Below the pieces are notes generated by a model. The model was not told where the DNA came from. It ran no database searches and saw only the letters and a list, made by a program, of their open reading frames with translations. Below are positions 1 to 7,915 of a DNA stretch of 36,272 nucleotides, piece by piece. Numbering within the stretch: the first letter of the stretch is position 1; every line of letters starts with the position of its first letter. The translations under genes were made by a program, and so were the position numbers. Origin of the DNA: Lentisphaera araneosa HTCC2155 (GTDB lineage Bacteria; Verrucomicrobiota; Lentisphaeria; Lentisphaerales; Lentisphaeraceae); assembly GCA_945877655.1 (NCBI GenBank), contig CAMCSH010000005.1, forward strand, positions 1 to 36,272, written 5' to 3'.

Positions 1-7
1 ACGATAT

Positions 8-62
8 CTCTGGCGCTGTGCTCGCTGCTCTGCTGCTTAATTGAGGAAGAACAGCGCCAGAG
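8..62. repeat. Intergenic inverted repeat (CTCTGGCGCTGT ... ACAGCGCCAGAG)
   Basis: 12-bp perfect inverted repeat at 8-19 and 51-62, followed by AGGGCTGGCGCGCTCCC; no ORF. Confidence 0.6.
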
Positions 63-108
63 GGCTGGCGCGCTCCCAGGGGAACTCACGTCCTGGGCAA
101 AAATGCCC

Positions 109-747
109 CTATCTCTTGCGGAAGGCGCAAAGCCGTTCGCGCCCGGCCCGCTTGTCGTGCGAATCGGCGGGAGTCTCGAAGTGAATTGGATCGAAACCGC
201 CGCGCGCCATCAGCTCGAGCAGACGGGCTTCGGAAAGGGAATACGGGGGGCCCTCGGCGTCGGGCGGATCGAAGCGATACCAGAGGCCGAAGAGAATCCC
301 GCCCGGCGACAAAAGCGCCGCCACTCCGGCAACGTAGTCGGGACGCTGCTGCGGTGCCAGAGCGCAAAAACAGGTGTGCTCCAAGACCAGCTCGAAGGTG
401 CCGCGCAAGTCGACCGCAGGAGCGGTGATGTCGCAGGCAGCGAAGTCGAGTCCGGGCACCGCGCCGTAGAGTCCGCGAGCTTCTTCCAGGGCCAGCGGCG
501 CGAAGTCGAGGCCGGTGACCCGGTAGCCCGCGAGGGCGAAACGCGCAGCATCGTGGCCTCGTCCGCAGCCCAGGGCGGCGAGGCGTCGTCCCTGCAACCA
601 AGAAGGGGGATGCGAGATCAGGCTTTCAAATGGCGGAGCCGCCCGGCCCATGTCCCAGCCGGTGTCGCCGGTGAGGTAGTGGCGGTTCCAATCGACGGCC
701 TGGCGGACCACGCCGGCGGGGGCTTCATCGGGGTGACGGATGCGCAT
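109..747 (-). CDS. SAM-dependent methyltransferase, class I (TPMT-like)
   Basis: Protein from MRIRHPDEAPAG...; motif LAALGCGRGHDAARFALAGYRVTGLDFAPLALEEA. The ORF N-terminal extension is antisense to the SET gene, so an internal start was chosen. Confidence 0.8.
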   Translation of the reverse strand: MRIRHPDEAPAGVVRQAVDWNRHYLTGDTGWDMGRAAPPFESLISHPPSWLQGRRLAALGCGRGHDAARFALAGYRVTGLDFAPLALEEARGLYGAVPGLDFAACDITAPAVDLRGTFELVLEHTCFCALAPQQRPDYVAGVAALLSPGGILFGLWYRFDPPDAEGPPYSLSEARLLELMARGGFDPIHFETPADSHDKRAGRERLCAFRKR

Positions 748-876
748 CGGGAAATCTCTCGGGCTGGCTGGGGTTTCATCGAAACGACACCGGGAAAGCG
801 AATCTGCAAGAGGCCAAGGCCCTTGCCTTCCGCGCTCCGGCGTGTATTGCGGAGAACGCAAAACCCGAGGCCGATC

Positions 877-1275
877 ATGATCGTCATTCCCTGTTCCATC
901 GCCCCCAGCCGCATTCACGGCACAGGAGTCTTCGCCAGCAGCTTCGTCGCCAAAGGCGCAGTGATCTGGAAGTTCGATCCCCGCTTCGACATCGTCATCA
1001 GCCCCGAAGCCTTCGATGCCTTGCCCGAAGGTGTCCGCGACGATGTCGAAAACTACAGCTACCGCCCCGACGCCAAGGGCCCCTACATCTTCGAGTCGAC
1101 CCTTGGCCGCTACATGAACCACTCGCCGCGCCCCAATGTCGATTATTCGCAGCACGATCTCGGCATCGCCCTGTGCGACATCCCGGCCGGCGAAGAACTC
1201 ACTTGCGACTACCGCCAGATCCTTGGCGATTGGCAGCACCTCGACCACGTCGCCAAAGACGGCAGGGCGGAATAG
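877..1275 (+). CDS. Small SET domain-containing protein
   Basis: MIVIPCSIAPSRIHGTGVFASSFVAKGAVIWKF...YMNHSPRPNVDYS...IPAGEELTCDYRQI: SET core motifs (NHSxxPN; GEELTxDY). Confidence 0.85.
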   Translation: MIVIPCSIAPSRIHGTGVFASSFVAKGAVIWKFDPRFDIVISPEAFDALPEGVRDDVENYSYRPDAKGPYIFESTLGRYMNHSPRPNVDYSQHDLGIALCDIPAGEELTCDYRQILGDWQHLDHVAKDGRAE

Positions 1276-1288
1276 AGAGTTCAGGGAC

Positions 1289-2092
1289 TCACTTCCCCGC
1301 CACCAGCACCAATCCGTGCGGCGCCCGGCGGATCTGCGACTCGAGCTGCGTCCAATGCTCGCCGCGATAAGGTGCTTCAACAAAACGCGACGCGGGCAAA
1401 GGCTCGGGCTCGTAGAGGCCGTCGATGCGCAGGCCGGCGGCGATCGCGGCGTTGATCAAGGTCGAGGGAGTCAGGGCGCGGGGAACGCAAAAATGCTCGC
1501 CGTCGAGACTCTGCCGCGGCGCAAAAACCGGACGGAAATAATCGGGAAGGAAGAGGCCCTCGCCATCCTCCAGCTCGATCCATTCCGCCGCCGCCAAGGG
1601 ATGGGCGCTGACCAGGAGAAGGCGTCCGCCAGGCGCCAGCCAGGAGGCGCAGCGCTGCAAGAATTTTTGCGGATCGCGCGAAAACGGCAGGGCCCAGACG
1701 CTGTGGATGAAGTCCCAGCAGCCTTCGCTAGCCAGATTTGCGGGAGGCGCATCGAAGTCGCCTTCGATAAGCTCCAAGCTCAGGCCTAATTCCGTGGCGC
1801 GATTGCGCGCCGCCTCCAGCATCGCGGGAGCGAGGTCGAGCGCGGTGCAGAGGGCGCCGCGACGGGCTAGCGAGATCGAGTTCTGCGCCGCGCCAGAGCC
1901 CAGCTCGAGGCAGCGTAGACCGCGCGGATCGGAGGGCAAGAGACCGAGCTCTTCGCCGGAAGGCAGCAGGGGGCCGAGGTGAAAGGACTCGTCGCTGATT
2001 TGATTTTGCGCCAGATAATCGGCAGAAAGCGCCTGCCAGAAGGCGCGAAGCGCTTCCGCTGAGCCGGGACGGTGTTGACGGGTGGAATCCAT
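1289..2092 (-). CDS. SAM-dependent methyltransferase
   Basis: GLRCLELGSGAAQNSISLARRGALCTALDLAPAMLEAARNRA motif I/II; start chosen at MDSTRQ. Confidence 0.8.
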   Translation of the reverse strand: MDSTRQHRPGSAEALRAFWQALSADYLAQNQISDESFHLGPLLPSGEELGLLPSDPRGLRCLELGSGAAQNSISLARRGALCTALDLAPAMLEAARNRATELGLSLELIEGDFDAPPANLASEGCWDFIHSVWALPFSRDPQKFLQRCASWLAPGGRLLLVSAHPLAAAEWIELEDGEGLFLPDYFRPVFAPRQSLDGEHFCVPRALTPSTLINAAIAAGLRIDGLYEPEPLPASRFVEAPYRGEHWTQLESQIRRAPHGLVLVAGK

Positions 2093-2133
2093 GTGGCATC
2101 CTAGCACCTTCACGAAAATTTGGAGAGGTTTTT

Positions 2134-3135
2134 ATGGCAGGAAAAGTGGTTCTCACCGGCATCAAGCCCACCGGCATTCCCCACATCGGCAATTATTTCG
2201 GCGCCATCCGTCCGGCCCTCGGCTTGGCCGACAACTTCGAGGCGCGCTATTTCATCGCCGACTACCACGCGCTCAACTCGGTGCAAGACTCCGCCACCAT
2301 GCGCGACTACACCTACCAGATCGCCGCCACCTGGATCGCCTGCGGCCTCGACCCGAAAAAGGTCCTCCTCTACCGCCAGTCCGACGTGCCCGAGACCTTC
2401 GAGCTCTCCACCTTCCTCATGGCCTTCACCGCCAAGGGACTGATGAACCGCGCCCACGCTTATAAAGACGCCTTCTCCAAGAATCTCGAAAAAGGTGTCG
2501 ACCAGGACCACGAGATCAACATGGGCCTCTTCACCTACCCAGTGCTGATGGCCGCCGACATCCTGCTCTTCGACACCGATCTGGTACCCGTCGGCCGCGA
2601 CCAGAAGCAGCACATCGAGATCGCCTGCGACATCGCCCAGCGGATCAACCACAACTACGGCGCCGAACTTTTGCGCGTGCCGCAACCGGTGATCTCCAGC
2701 ACCCTCGACCTCATCCCCGGCCTCGACGGCCGCAAGATGAGCAAATCCTACGGCAACACCATCCCCCTCTGGCTGTCGTCGAAAGAGCTGCGCAAGCTGT
2801 TGATGAAGATCACCACCAACTCGCAAGGTGTCGAAGAGGTCAAGGATCCCGACACCTGCAACATCTTCGCCCTCTTCAAGCTTTTCAGCACCGAAGAGCA
2901 GCAAGCCGAACTCGCAGCCCGCTACCGCGTCGGCGGCCTCGGCTGGGGCCACGCCAAACAAGCGCTCTTCGAAGTCGTCGACGCCCACCTCGCCCCGATG
3001 CGCGAAAAGTACGACGCCCTGATCGCCGACAAAGCGGCCCTCGACGCCATCCTCGACGAAGGCGCGAGCCGCGCCCGCGTCATCTCCGCCGCCACCATGG
3101 GCCGCCTGCGCAAAGCGGCGGGCCTCGGACGCTGA
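2134..3135 (+). CDS. trpS: Tryptophanyl-tRNA synthetase
   Basis: TGIKPTGIPHIGNYFGAI (HIGH-like), LIPGLDGRKMSKSYGN (KMSKS), class I aaRS of TrpRS type. Confidence 0.95.
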   Translation: MAGKVVLTGIKPTGIPHIGNYFGAIRPALGLADNFEARYFIADYHALNSVQDSATMRDYTYQIAATWIACGLDPKKVLLYRQSDVPETFELSTFLMAFTAKGLMNRAHAYKDAFSKNLEKGVDQDHEINMGLFTYPVLMAADILLFDTDLVPVGRDQKQHIEIACDIAQRINHNYGAELLRVPQPVISSTLDLIPGLDGRKMSKSYGNTIPLWLSSKELRKLLMKITTNSQGVEEVKDPDTCNIFALFKLFSTEEQQAELAARYRVGGLGWGHAKQALFEVVDAHLAPMREKYDALIADKAALDAILDEGASRARVISAATMGRLRKAAGLGR

Positions 3136-3137
3136 GC

Positions 3138-3172
3138 AATTAAGAATTAAGAGTTAAGAGTTAAGAATTGAG
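3138..3172. repeat. Heptamer tandem array (AATTAAG)2(AGTTAAG)2AATTGAG
   Basis: Five consecutive 7-bp units directly after the trpS stop codon. Confidence 0.9.
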
Positions 3173-3182
3173 CGCCTCCTCT

Positions 3183-3213
3183 GATCGGTCCGATCTGACT
3201 GATCCGACCGATC
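3183..3213. repeat. 31-bp imperfect palindrome GATCGGTCCGATCTGACTGATCCGACCGATC
   Basis: 8 bp + mismatch + 4 bp stem with 5-nt loop; no T-tract. Confidence 0.8.
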
Positions 3214-3297
3214 TGCTGATCTGCTGCGGGAGTGTAAGGCATTCGCTTCTTTTGCGTATTCCTTTAACCCACACCCAAACAAAAACGGAGCTCCCAC

Positions 3298-3762
3298 ATG
3301 TCCCTGACCATCGGCAAAAATGCCCCCGACTTCTCGCTGCCCGACGCTCACGGCAAGGTCCACACCTTGGCCAGCTTCAAGGGCAAAACCACGGTGATCT
3401 ATTTCTACCCTCGCGACAACACGCCCGGCTGCACCAAGGAGGCTTGCGGTTTCCGCGACGCCGAAGCCCGGCTCCTCAAGGCCGGTGTGGTGGTCGTCGG
3501 GGTGTCGCCCGACTCGCCGGCCTCGCACTTGAAATTCATCGCTGAGCAAGAGCTCAACTTCACCCTGCTTGCCGATCCGGAAAAGACCATGATCCTAGCT
3601 TATGGCGCCTGGGGCGAAAAGATGATGTACGGCAAGATCTCCGAAGGCGTCATCCGCTCCACCGTGATCATCGGCGCTGACGGCAAAATCGCTCATCATT
3701 GGCCCAAGGTCGCCAAGGCCGAAGCCCATCCCGACGAAGTGCTGGCGGCTTTGGGGCTTTGA
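3298..3762 (+). CDS. bcp: Thioredoxin-dependent peroxiredoxin, Bcp/PrxQ family
   Basis: FSLPDAHGKVHTLASFKGKTTVIYFYPRDNTPGCTKEACGFRD; Bcp active-site PGCTxEAC. Confidence 0.95.
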   Translation: MSLTIGKNAPDFSLPDAHGKVHTLASFKGKTTVIYFYPRDNTPGCTKEACGFRDAEARLLKAGVVVVGVSPDSPASHLKFIAEQELNFTLLADPEKTMILAYGAWGEKMMYGKISEGVIRSTVIIGADGKIAHHWPKVAKAEAHPDEVLAALGL

Positions 3763-3815
3763 GCGCAAGGGAGTGAGGGAGAAGGGAGTGAGGGAGTGCT
3801 GACTGTTCAGTCTTG

Positions 3816-3890
3816 GGATCGCTGGCGTCCCGCCGGCTGTGCTCTGAGCTCAACTTCAAACCCAGCCGGCAGGAGGCCGGCTACGGCCTG
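3816..3890. repeat. Palindromic intergenic repeat (GATCGCTGGCGTCCCGCCGGCT ... AGCCGGCAGGAGGCCGGCTAC)
   Basis: Inverted GCCGGCT/AGCCGGC arms in noncoding DNA. Confidence 0.5.
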
Positions 3891-4057
3891 GGATCGGCGC
3901 TTCAGGGTAGATCAGCAGGGCTCGAGAACAAGGTGCCGCCGAGGCGAAGACGGGCGCTTTGAATTAAGCGGCACACTTGCTACAAACGGGTTCTGTTGGG
4001 GTCCCAGTTCTCTCTTTATCACCTTGGCGGCCTTGGGAAACGGGCTTAGCTTGCGGG

Positions 4058-6298
4058 ATGGAAAAAATCATCAACACATCAGACGCGGCTGGATCGGGCC
4101 GGCTTCACGGTCACAACGCTCCGGTCTGGGCGGAGCGGGTGCTCGGCTTTTGGATGGCGGCGCTGGCCTTTCTGCTGCCGCTGAAATTCGGCGCCAGCAC
4201 GAGCCAGAATGCGCCGATCTCGGTGCCCCTGGATGTCCTGTCGATCCTGTTCTGGAACTGGCCGCCGATGTTCCTCTGCGCCGCGTCGGCGGCGGCTCTG
4301 GCGATGAGCGTCATGTTGTGGTCGAAGCGGCATCTGCCAAGTCCGGCGAGTTTCGCCCTCCTGGGCTGGGGAGCGATGGCGGTGGTCGCCATCCTTCTCG
4401 GCCGGAGTTCGGAGCAGGCCGAGCTCTTGAGCTACACCTGGCTGGCGGTGCTGTTTTTCGGTGCCGCCGTCCTCATCGCCCGCCGCCATCATTCCCGCGT
4501 CGCCGATCTCGCCTTGGCGGGTCTGGTGATCGGCACCTTGGTGACCGCACTTTCCGGCTTGTACCAGTATTTCTTCGGCTTCGCCGAGATGCAGCAGCAG
4601 ATGCTGGAGATGAACAACGGCGTCGTACTCGACCCGCGCATCCTCGAAAAAGCCAAGGAGAATCTGGTGAAATGCAATTTCGCCTACTCCAACAGCCTCG
4701 GGGGACACCTTTTGCTCTGCGGTCCCGTCGCCGCCGCCTGGCTCTATGAAAAAGGCCGGGAACGCCCCTGGGGACCAGTCGCCTTCGGCATCGCCGCCGC
4801 CTTGGTGTTGGTCGTTTTCCTGCTCACCAAAAGTCGCGCCGCCGTGATGGCGATGTTATTGGCCGCCGCCTTAGTCGTCATCTGGCGTTATTGCCGCGGC
4901 CAGAAGCTGGCTATCGGTCTCGCCGGGCTGTGCGTCCTGAGCCTGCTCGCCGGCTACCTGGCGACGAAGGTTCCCTCCTTCCAAGTCCGCCTTGATTACT
5001 GGCGCGTCTGCCTCGATCTGTTCCGCCAGTCCCCTCTCACCGGTTGCGGCACCGGCTCCTTCCAGAGCGCCTATCTGGCGGCCAAGGATCCGGGCTTGCA
5101 GGACGCCGTGCTCAGTCACTCTCTGTTGATGGGGCAATTGGCTGAGAACGGCCTTGCCGGGCTACTACCCTGGCTGCTGATCACCGGCAGCCTCGTCGCG
5201 ATCAGCTTCAATGCGTCGCGCCACTCGCTCTATGGTTGCGCCTTCGCCTGGGGCCTGCTCGGCTGGTGGCTGCATGCCCAGGTCGACTTCGACGCCCACA
5301 TCCTCGCCTCCGCCGGAGCCTGTGCCCTGCTGCTTGCCGTGGCACCGCAACATCGCCACGACAACGTCATGCCCAAGGCTGTCTCGAACCTGGTCAACCT
5401 GGGCCTTCTTCTTTCCGCCGCGATCGGCCTTCTCCTCAGCCTGCACAGCTGCGAAGGCTACCGCCGCAGCAGCCTCTACGAACGTGAAATGTTCGGCGAC
5501 TCCTGGGTTGATCTGGTCTATTCGCGCGACTTCGTCCAGATGGAGAAAACCTTCCGGGAACGCCTGGCGGAGCAGAGCTGTCCATTCTGCGGCAACGCCA
5601 AACCCGAGGCCAAGCTATGGAGCGCGCAGGGTCGCTGCAACGAGTGCGGCGCCCGCGCCCACGCCGGCTTGCTGCCCGCTGCTGCAATCCTTACCGAAGC
5701 CGAAAATGCCAAGCGCCTGCTGCCGCTCTCGCATGTGATCGAAGGCGTCACCCTGCACAAGCTCATCTACAGCTGGAAGATCGGCCAGATCCAACACCAG
5801 CTGCGTCTGCCCGGAGCACCTGGCCGGGCCGAAATCGAGGACTTCCTCGCCGCGGCGGAAAGCTACCTGCGGTCCGAGCTCCCCCGTCGCCACAAGGACA
5901 CCCTGCTCGACCTGTCCTCCATCTTGTCTCTCCGCGGCGCTCCGCCGGCCGAAATCGCCGCCCTGCGCCGTCAAGCCTTCGGCCTCCAGCCCTGGAGCCC
6001 GGACGGCGCCAAGCAGAACGCCGAATGGGCTCAGATGATGCTGCAGTTGGACCCGAAGGAAGCAGGCCTGCGCGAACTCCTCATCGTCAGCCGCGCCAGC
6101 AGCCTGTTGCAAAGCTTACGCAGCGAGCTGATCAACCGTCGCTGGGGCCGCGGCGACGACCAAGCAAGCATCGACAAGATCGCCACCGAGTTGCGCCAGA
6201 TTCTGCCGCTGCTGAAACAGGAAGATGCCGCCGACGCCAGGCTGATTATCGAATGGATGTCGCGCACCGAAAAGGAATTTGGAGTCCCCCTGTCATGA
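4058..6298 (+). CDS. O-antigen ligase family (Wzy_C-like) polytopic membrane protein with C-terminal helical region and zinc-ribbon-like insert
   Basis: Multiple TM segments; RLDYWRVCLDLFRQSPLTGCGTGSFQSAY ... HSLLMGQLAENGLAGLLPWLLI (Wzy_C-like); CPFC-x15-CNEC insert; start chosen at MEKIINTSDA. Confidence 0.8.
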   Translation: MEKIINTSDAAGSGRLHGHNAPVWAERVLGFWMAALAFLLPLKFGASTSQNAPISVPLDVLSILFWNWPPMFLCAASAAALAMSVMLWSKRHLPSPASFALLGWGAMAVVAILLGRSSEQAELLSYTWLAVLFFGAAVLIARRHHSRVADLALAGLVIGTLVTALSGLYQYFFGFAEMQQQMLEMNNGVVLDPRILEKAKENLVKCNFAYSNSLGGHLLLCGPVAAAWLYEKGRERPWGPVAFGIAAALVLVVFLLTKSRAAVMAMLLAAALVVIWRYCRGQKLAIGLAGLCVLSLLAGYLATKVPSFQVRLDYWRVCLDLFRQSPLTGCGTGSFQSAYLAAKDPGLQDAVLSHSLLMGQLAENGLAGLLPWLLITGSLVAISFNASRHSLYGCAFAWGLLGWWLHAQVDFDAHILASAGACALLLAVAPQHRHDNVMPKAVSNLVNLGLLLSAAIGLLLSLHSCEGYRRSSLYEREMFGDSWVDLVYSRDFVQMEKTFRERLAEQSCPFCGNAKPEAKLWSAQGRCNECGARAHAGLLPAAAILTEAENAKRLLPLSHVIEGVTLHKLIYSWKIGQIQHQLRLPGAPGRAEIEDFLAAAESYLRSELPRRHKDTLLDLSSILSLRGAPPAEIAALRRQAFGLQPWSPDGAKQNAEWAQMMLQLDPKEAGLRELLIVSRASSLLQSLRSELINRRWGRGDDQASIDKIATELRQILPLLKQEDAADARLIIEWMSRTEKEFGVPLS

Positions 6299-6780
6299 AA
6301 TCCGCCGCACCCGCCCCGCTACTCGTCAAAGGCCGCACCGCTCCCCGCATCGCCGGTATCGTCATGGCGGTGATGGGACTGTTTCTCGCCTCGCTCTGGA
6401 TCAACCGCGGCTGCCAGTTCGGCGGCCAAGATCTGCCGATCATCGGCTTCATCGCCATCCTCCTCTTCGGCTGCGTCTACGTCTTCTTCGCCCGCCATCG
6501 CAGCGCCTTCACCTCCGGTGTTCCGGAAGTGCTGATCAACGGCCAGGCACCGAAGGCTTTCGACAACATCACCCTGCTGCGCCGCGACATCATCCTGCCC
6601 TTCTTCGCCCTCGTCCTGATCAAGGGCGAAGAGCGCAGCATCATCATCGAAGATCTGAGCCGCGAAGAAGCTGAAAAACTCCGCCTCGACATCCTCAGCC
6701 ATTGTGGCCTCGAGGACGTAAAGGCCGAAGCTCAGGCCGCCCCGTCCCCAGAAGAGGACGCCGAAGGCAGCGCCGAGTAA
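6295..6780 (+). CDS. Small two-TM membrane protein of unknown function
   Basis: MKSAAPAPLLVKGRTAPRIAGIVMAVMGLFLASLWINRG...; ATGA overlap with the upstream gene suggests coupling. Confidence 0.75.
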   Translation: MKSAAPAPLLVKGRTAPRIAGIVMAVMGLFLASLWINRGCQFGGQDLPIIGFIAILLFGCVYVFFARHRSAFTSGVPEVLINGQAPKAFDNITLLRRDIILPFFALVLIKGEERSIIIEDLSREEAEKLRLDILSHCGLEDVKAEAQAAPSPEEDAEGSAE

Positions 6781-6808
6781 GCCGACTCGGAGCTCTCCGC
6801 ATGGTTTC

Positions 6809-6840
6809 AGGCCGCCAGGGACTTCGCCTCCCGGCGGCCT
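6809..6840. terminator. Possible bidirectional terminator hairpin between convergent genes
   Basis: AGGCCGCC-A-GGG / CCC-GGCGGCCT stem between two convergent stop codons; weak T-tract. Confidence 0.35.
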
Positions 6841-6844
6841 TCAT

Positions 6845-7225
6845 TCATTGATAGACTTGGTGGCAGGCGGCGCAGGCGCGCTCGACCCGATGCCAAGCGG
6901 CGACGCGGGCTTCCGGTTGACTCGCCACCTGCAGCTCTTTCACTGCAGTGAGGTTGAGCTGGTTGAGACGGCGGAACTCAGAGTCAGGATGCTGCAGCTG
7001 CCCGAGTTTCTCGAGCGTCTCGGCGTAGATCGCCAGATTGCGACGGCTCGGCTCGTCGCCAAGCTGGCCGCGGCGGGCGGCCGAACGGAGCTCCACCTCG
7101 GGACCTTGGAGATTCTCCATCAGATGATCGATCTTGACATCCAGGAGGTCGTAGGGACGTGGCGCCTGGCTGCGGCAAGCGACGACAACGAGTAGCAGCG
7201 CAATACAGATTTTGCGGGCGGTCAT
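6845..7225 (-). CDS. Lipoprotein with C-terminal CXXCH heme-binding motif (cytochrome c'-like)
   Basis: MTARKICIALLLVVVACRS signal/lipobox; C-terminus RACAACHQVYQ. Confidence 0.7.
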   Translation of the reverse strand: MTARKICIALLLVVVACRSQAPRPYDLLDVKIDHLMENLQGPEVELRSAARRGQLGDEPSRRNLAIYAETLEKLGQLQHPDSEFRRLNQLNLTAVKELQVASQPEARVAAWHRVERACAACHQVYQ

Positions 7226-7245
7226 GTGAAGTTCTCCGTTGGATT

Positions 7246-7839
7246 TCAGGGATAAAGCAGGCCTTCCGACCAGCTGCCATCGGGCTGCAGGTCGTAGCGC
7301 AGGCGCTCGTGCAGGCGAAACTCCTTCTTGCACCAGAACTCCATCCGGTCGGGCTTGACCCGGAAGCCACCCCAATATGCCGGACGCGGCACCTCGCTGT
7401 TGATGAAGCGCTTCGCCAGCTCGACCGTGACTTCCTTGACGAAGGTGGCGTGCGAGGGGAGGGGACGCGACTGCTGCGACGCGGTGGCACCGAGCTTCGA
7501 AATCAGCGGACGCGAATGGAAGTACTTCTCCGATTCCTCAAAGCTGACCTTCTCGACCTTGCCTTCGACCCGGACTTGGACGCCGAGCTTCTCCCACCAG
7601 AAACACAGCGCGGCGAAGGGAAAATTCTCCAGCTCGCGACCCTTGCGGCTCTCGTAGTTGGTGAAGAAGACGAAGCCGTTCTCATCGACTTCCTTGAGCA
7701 GGACGACGCGGCAATCCGGGCGGCCGTCTTCGCCGACAGTGGCTAGGGTCATCCAGTTCGGTTCTTCCCAGATGCCGGTGGCCTCGGCTTCCTTCAAATG
7801 CTGGCGGAATCGGGTGATCAGTTCGCTCGTGGTTTTCAT
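7246..7839 (-). CDS. pdxH: Pyridoxamine 5'-phosphate oxidase
   Basis: EPNWMTLATVGEDGRPDCRVVLLKEVDENGFVFFTNYESRKGRELENFPFAALCFWW ... PAYWGGFRVKPDRMEFW. Confidence 0.95.
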   Translation of the reverse strand: MKTTSELITRFRQHLKEAEATGIWEEPNWMTLATVGEDGRPDCRVVLLKEVDENGFVFFTNYESRKGRELENFPFAALCFWWEKLGVQVRVEGKVEKVSFEESEKYFHSRPLISKLGATASQQSRPLPSHATFVKEVTVELAKRFINSEVPRPAYWGGFRVKPDRMEFWCKKEFRLHERLRYDLQPDGSWSEGLLYP

Positions 7840-7915
7840 CGGCGTCTCCTCGGGTTTTGCTCAGTGCGCAATATGCCTGCAGGAAGAATTTTGACTTGTG
7901 TCTCCGGGGCAGGAT

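Noticed and set aside
103-876. N-terminal 258-aa extension of the SET ORF
   Set aside because: It is antisense to the methyltransferase at 109-747 and not SET-like; the true start is most likely ATG at 877.
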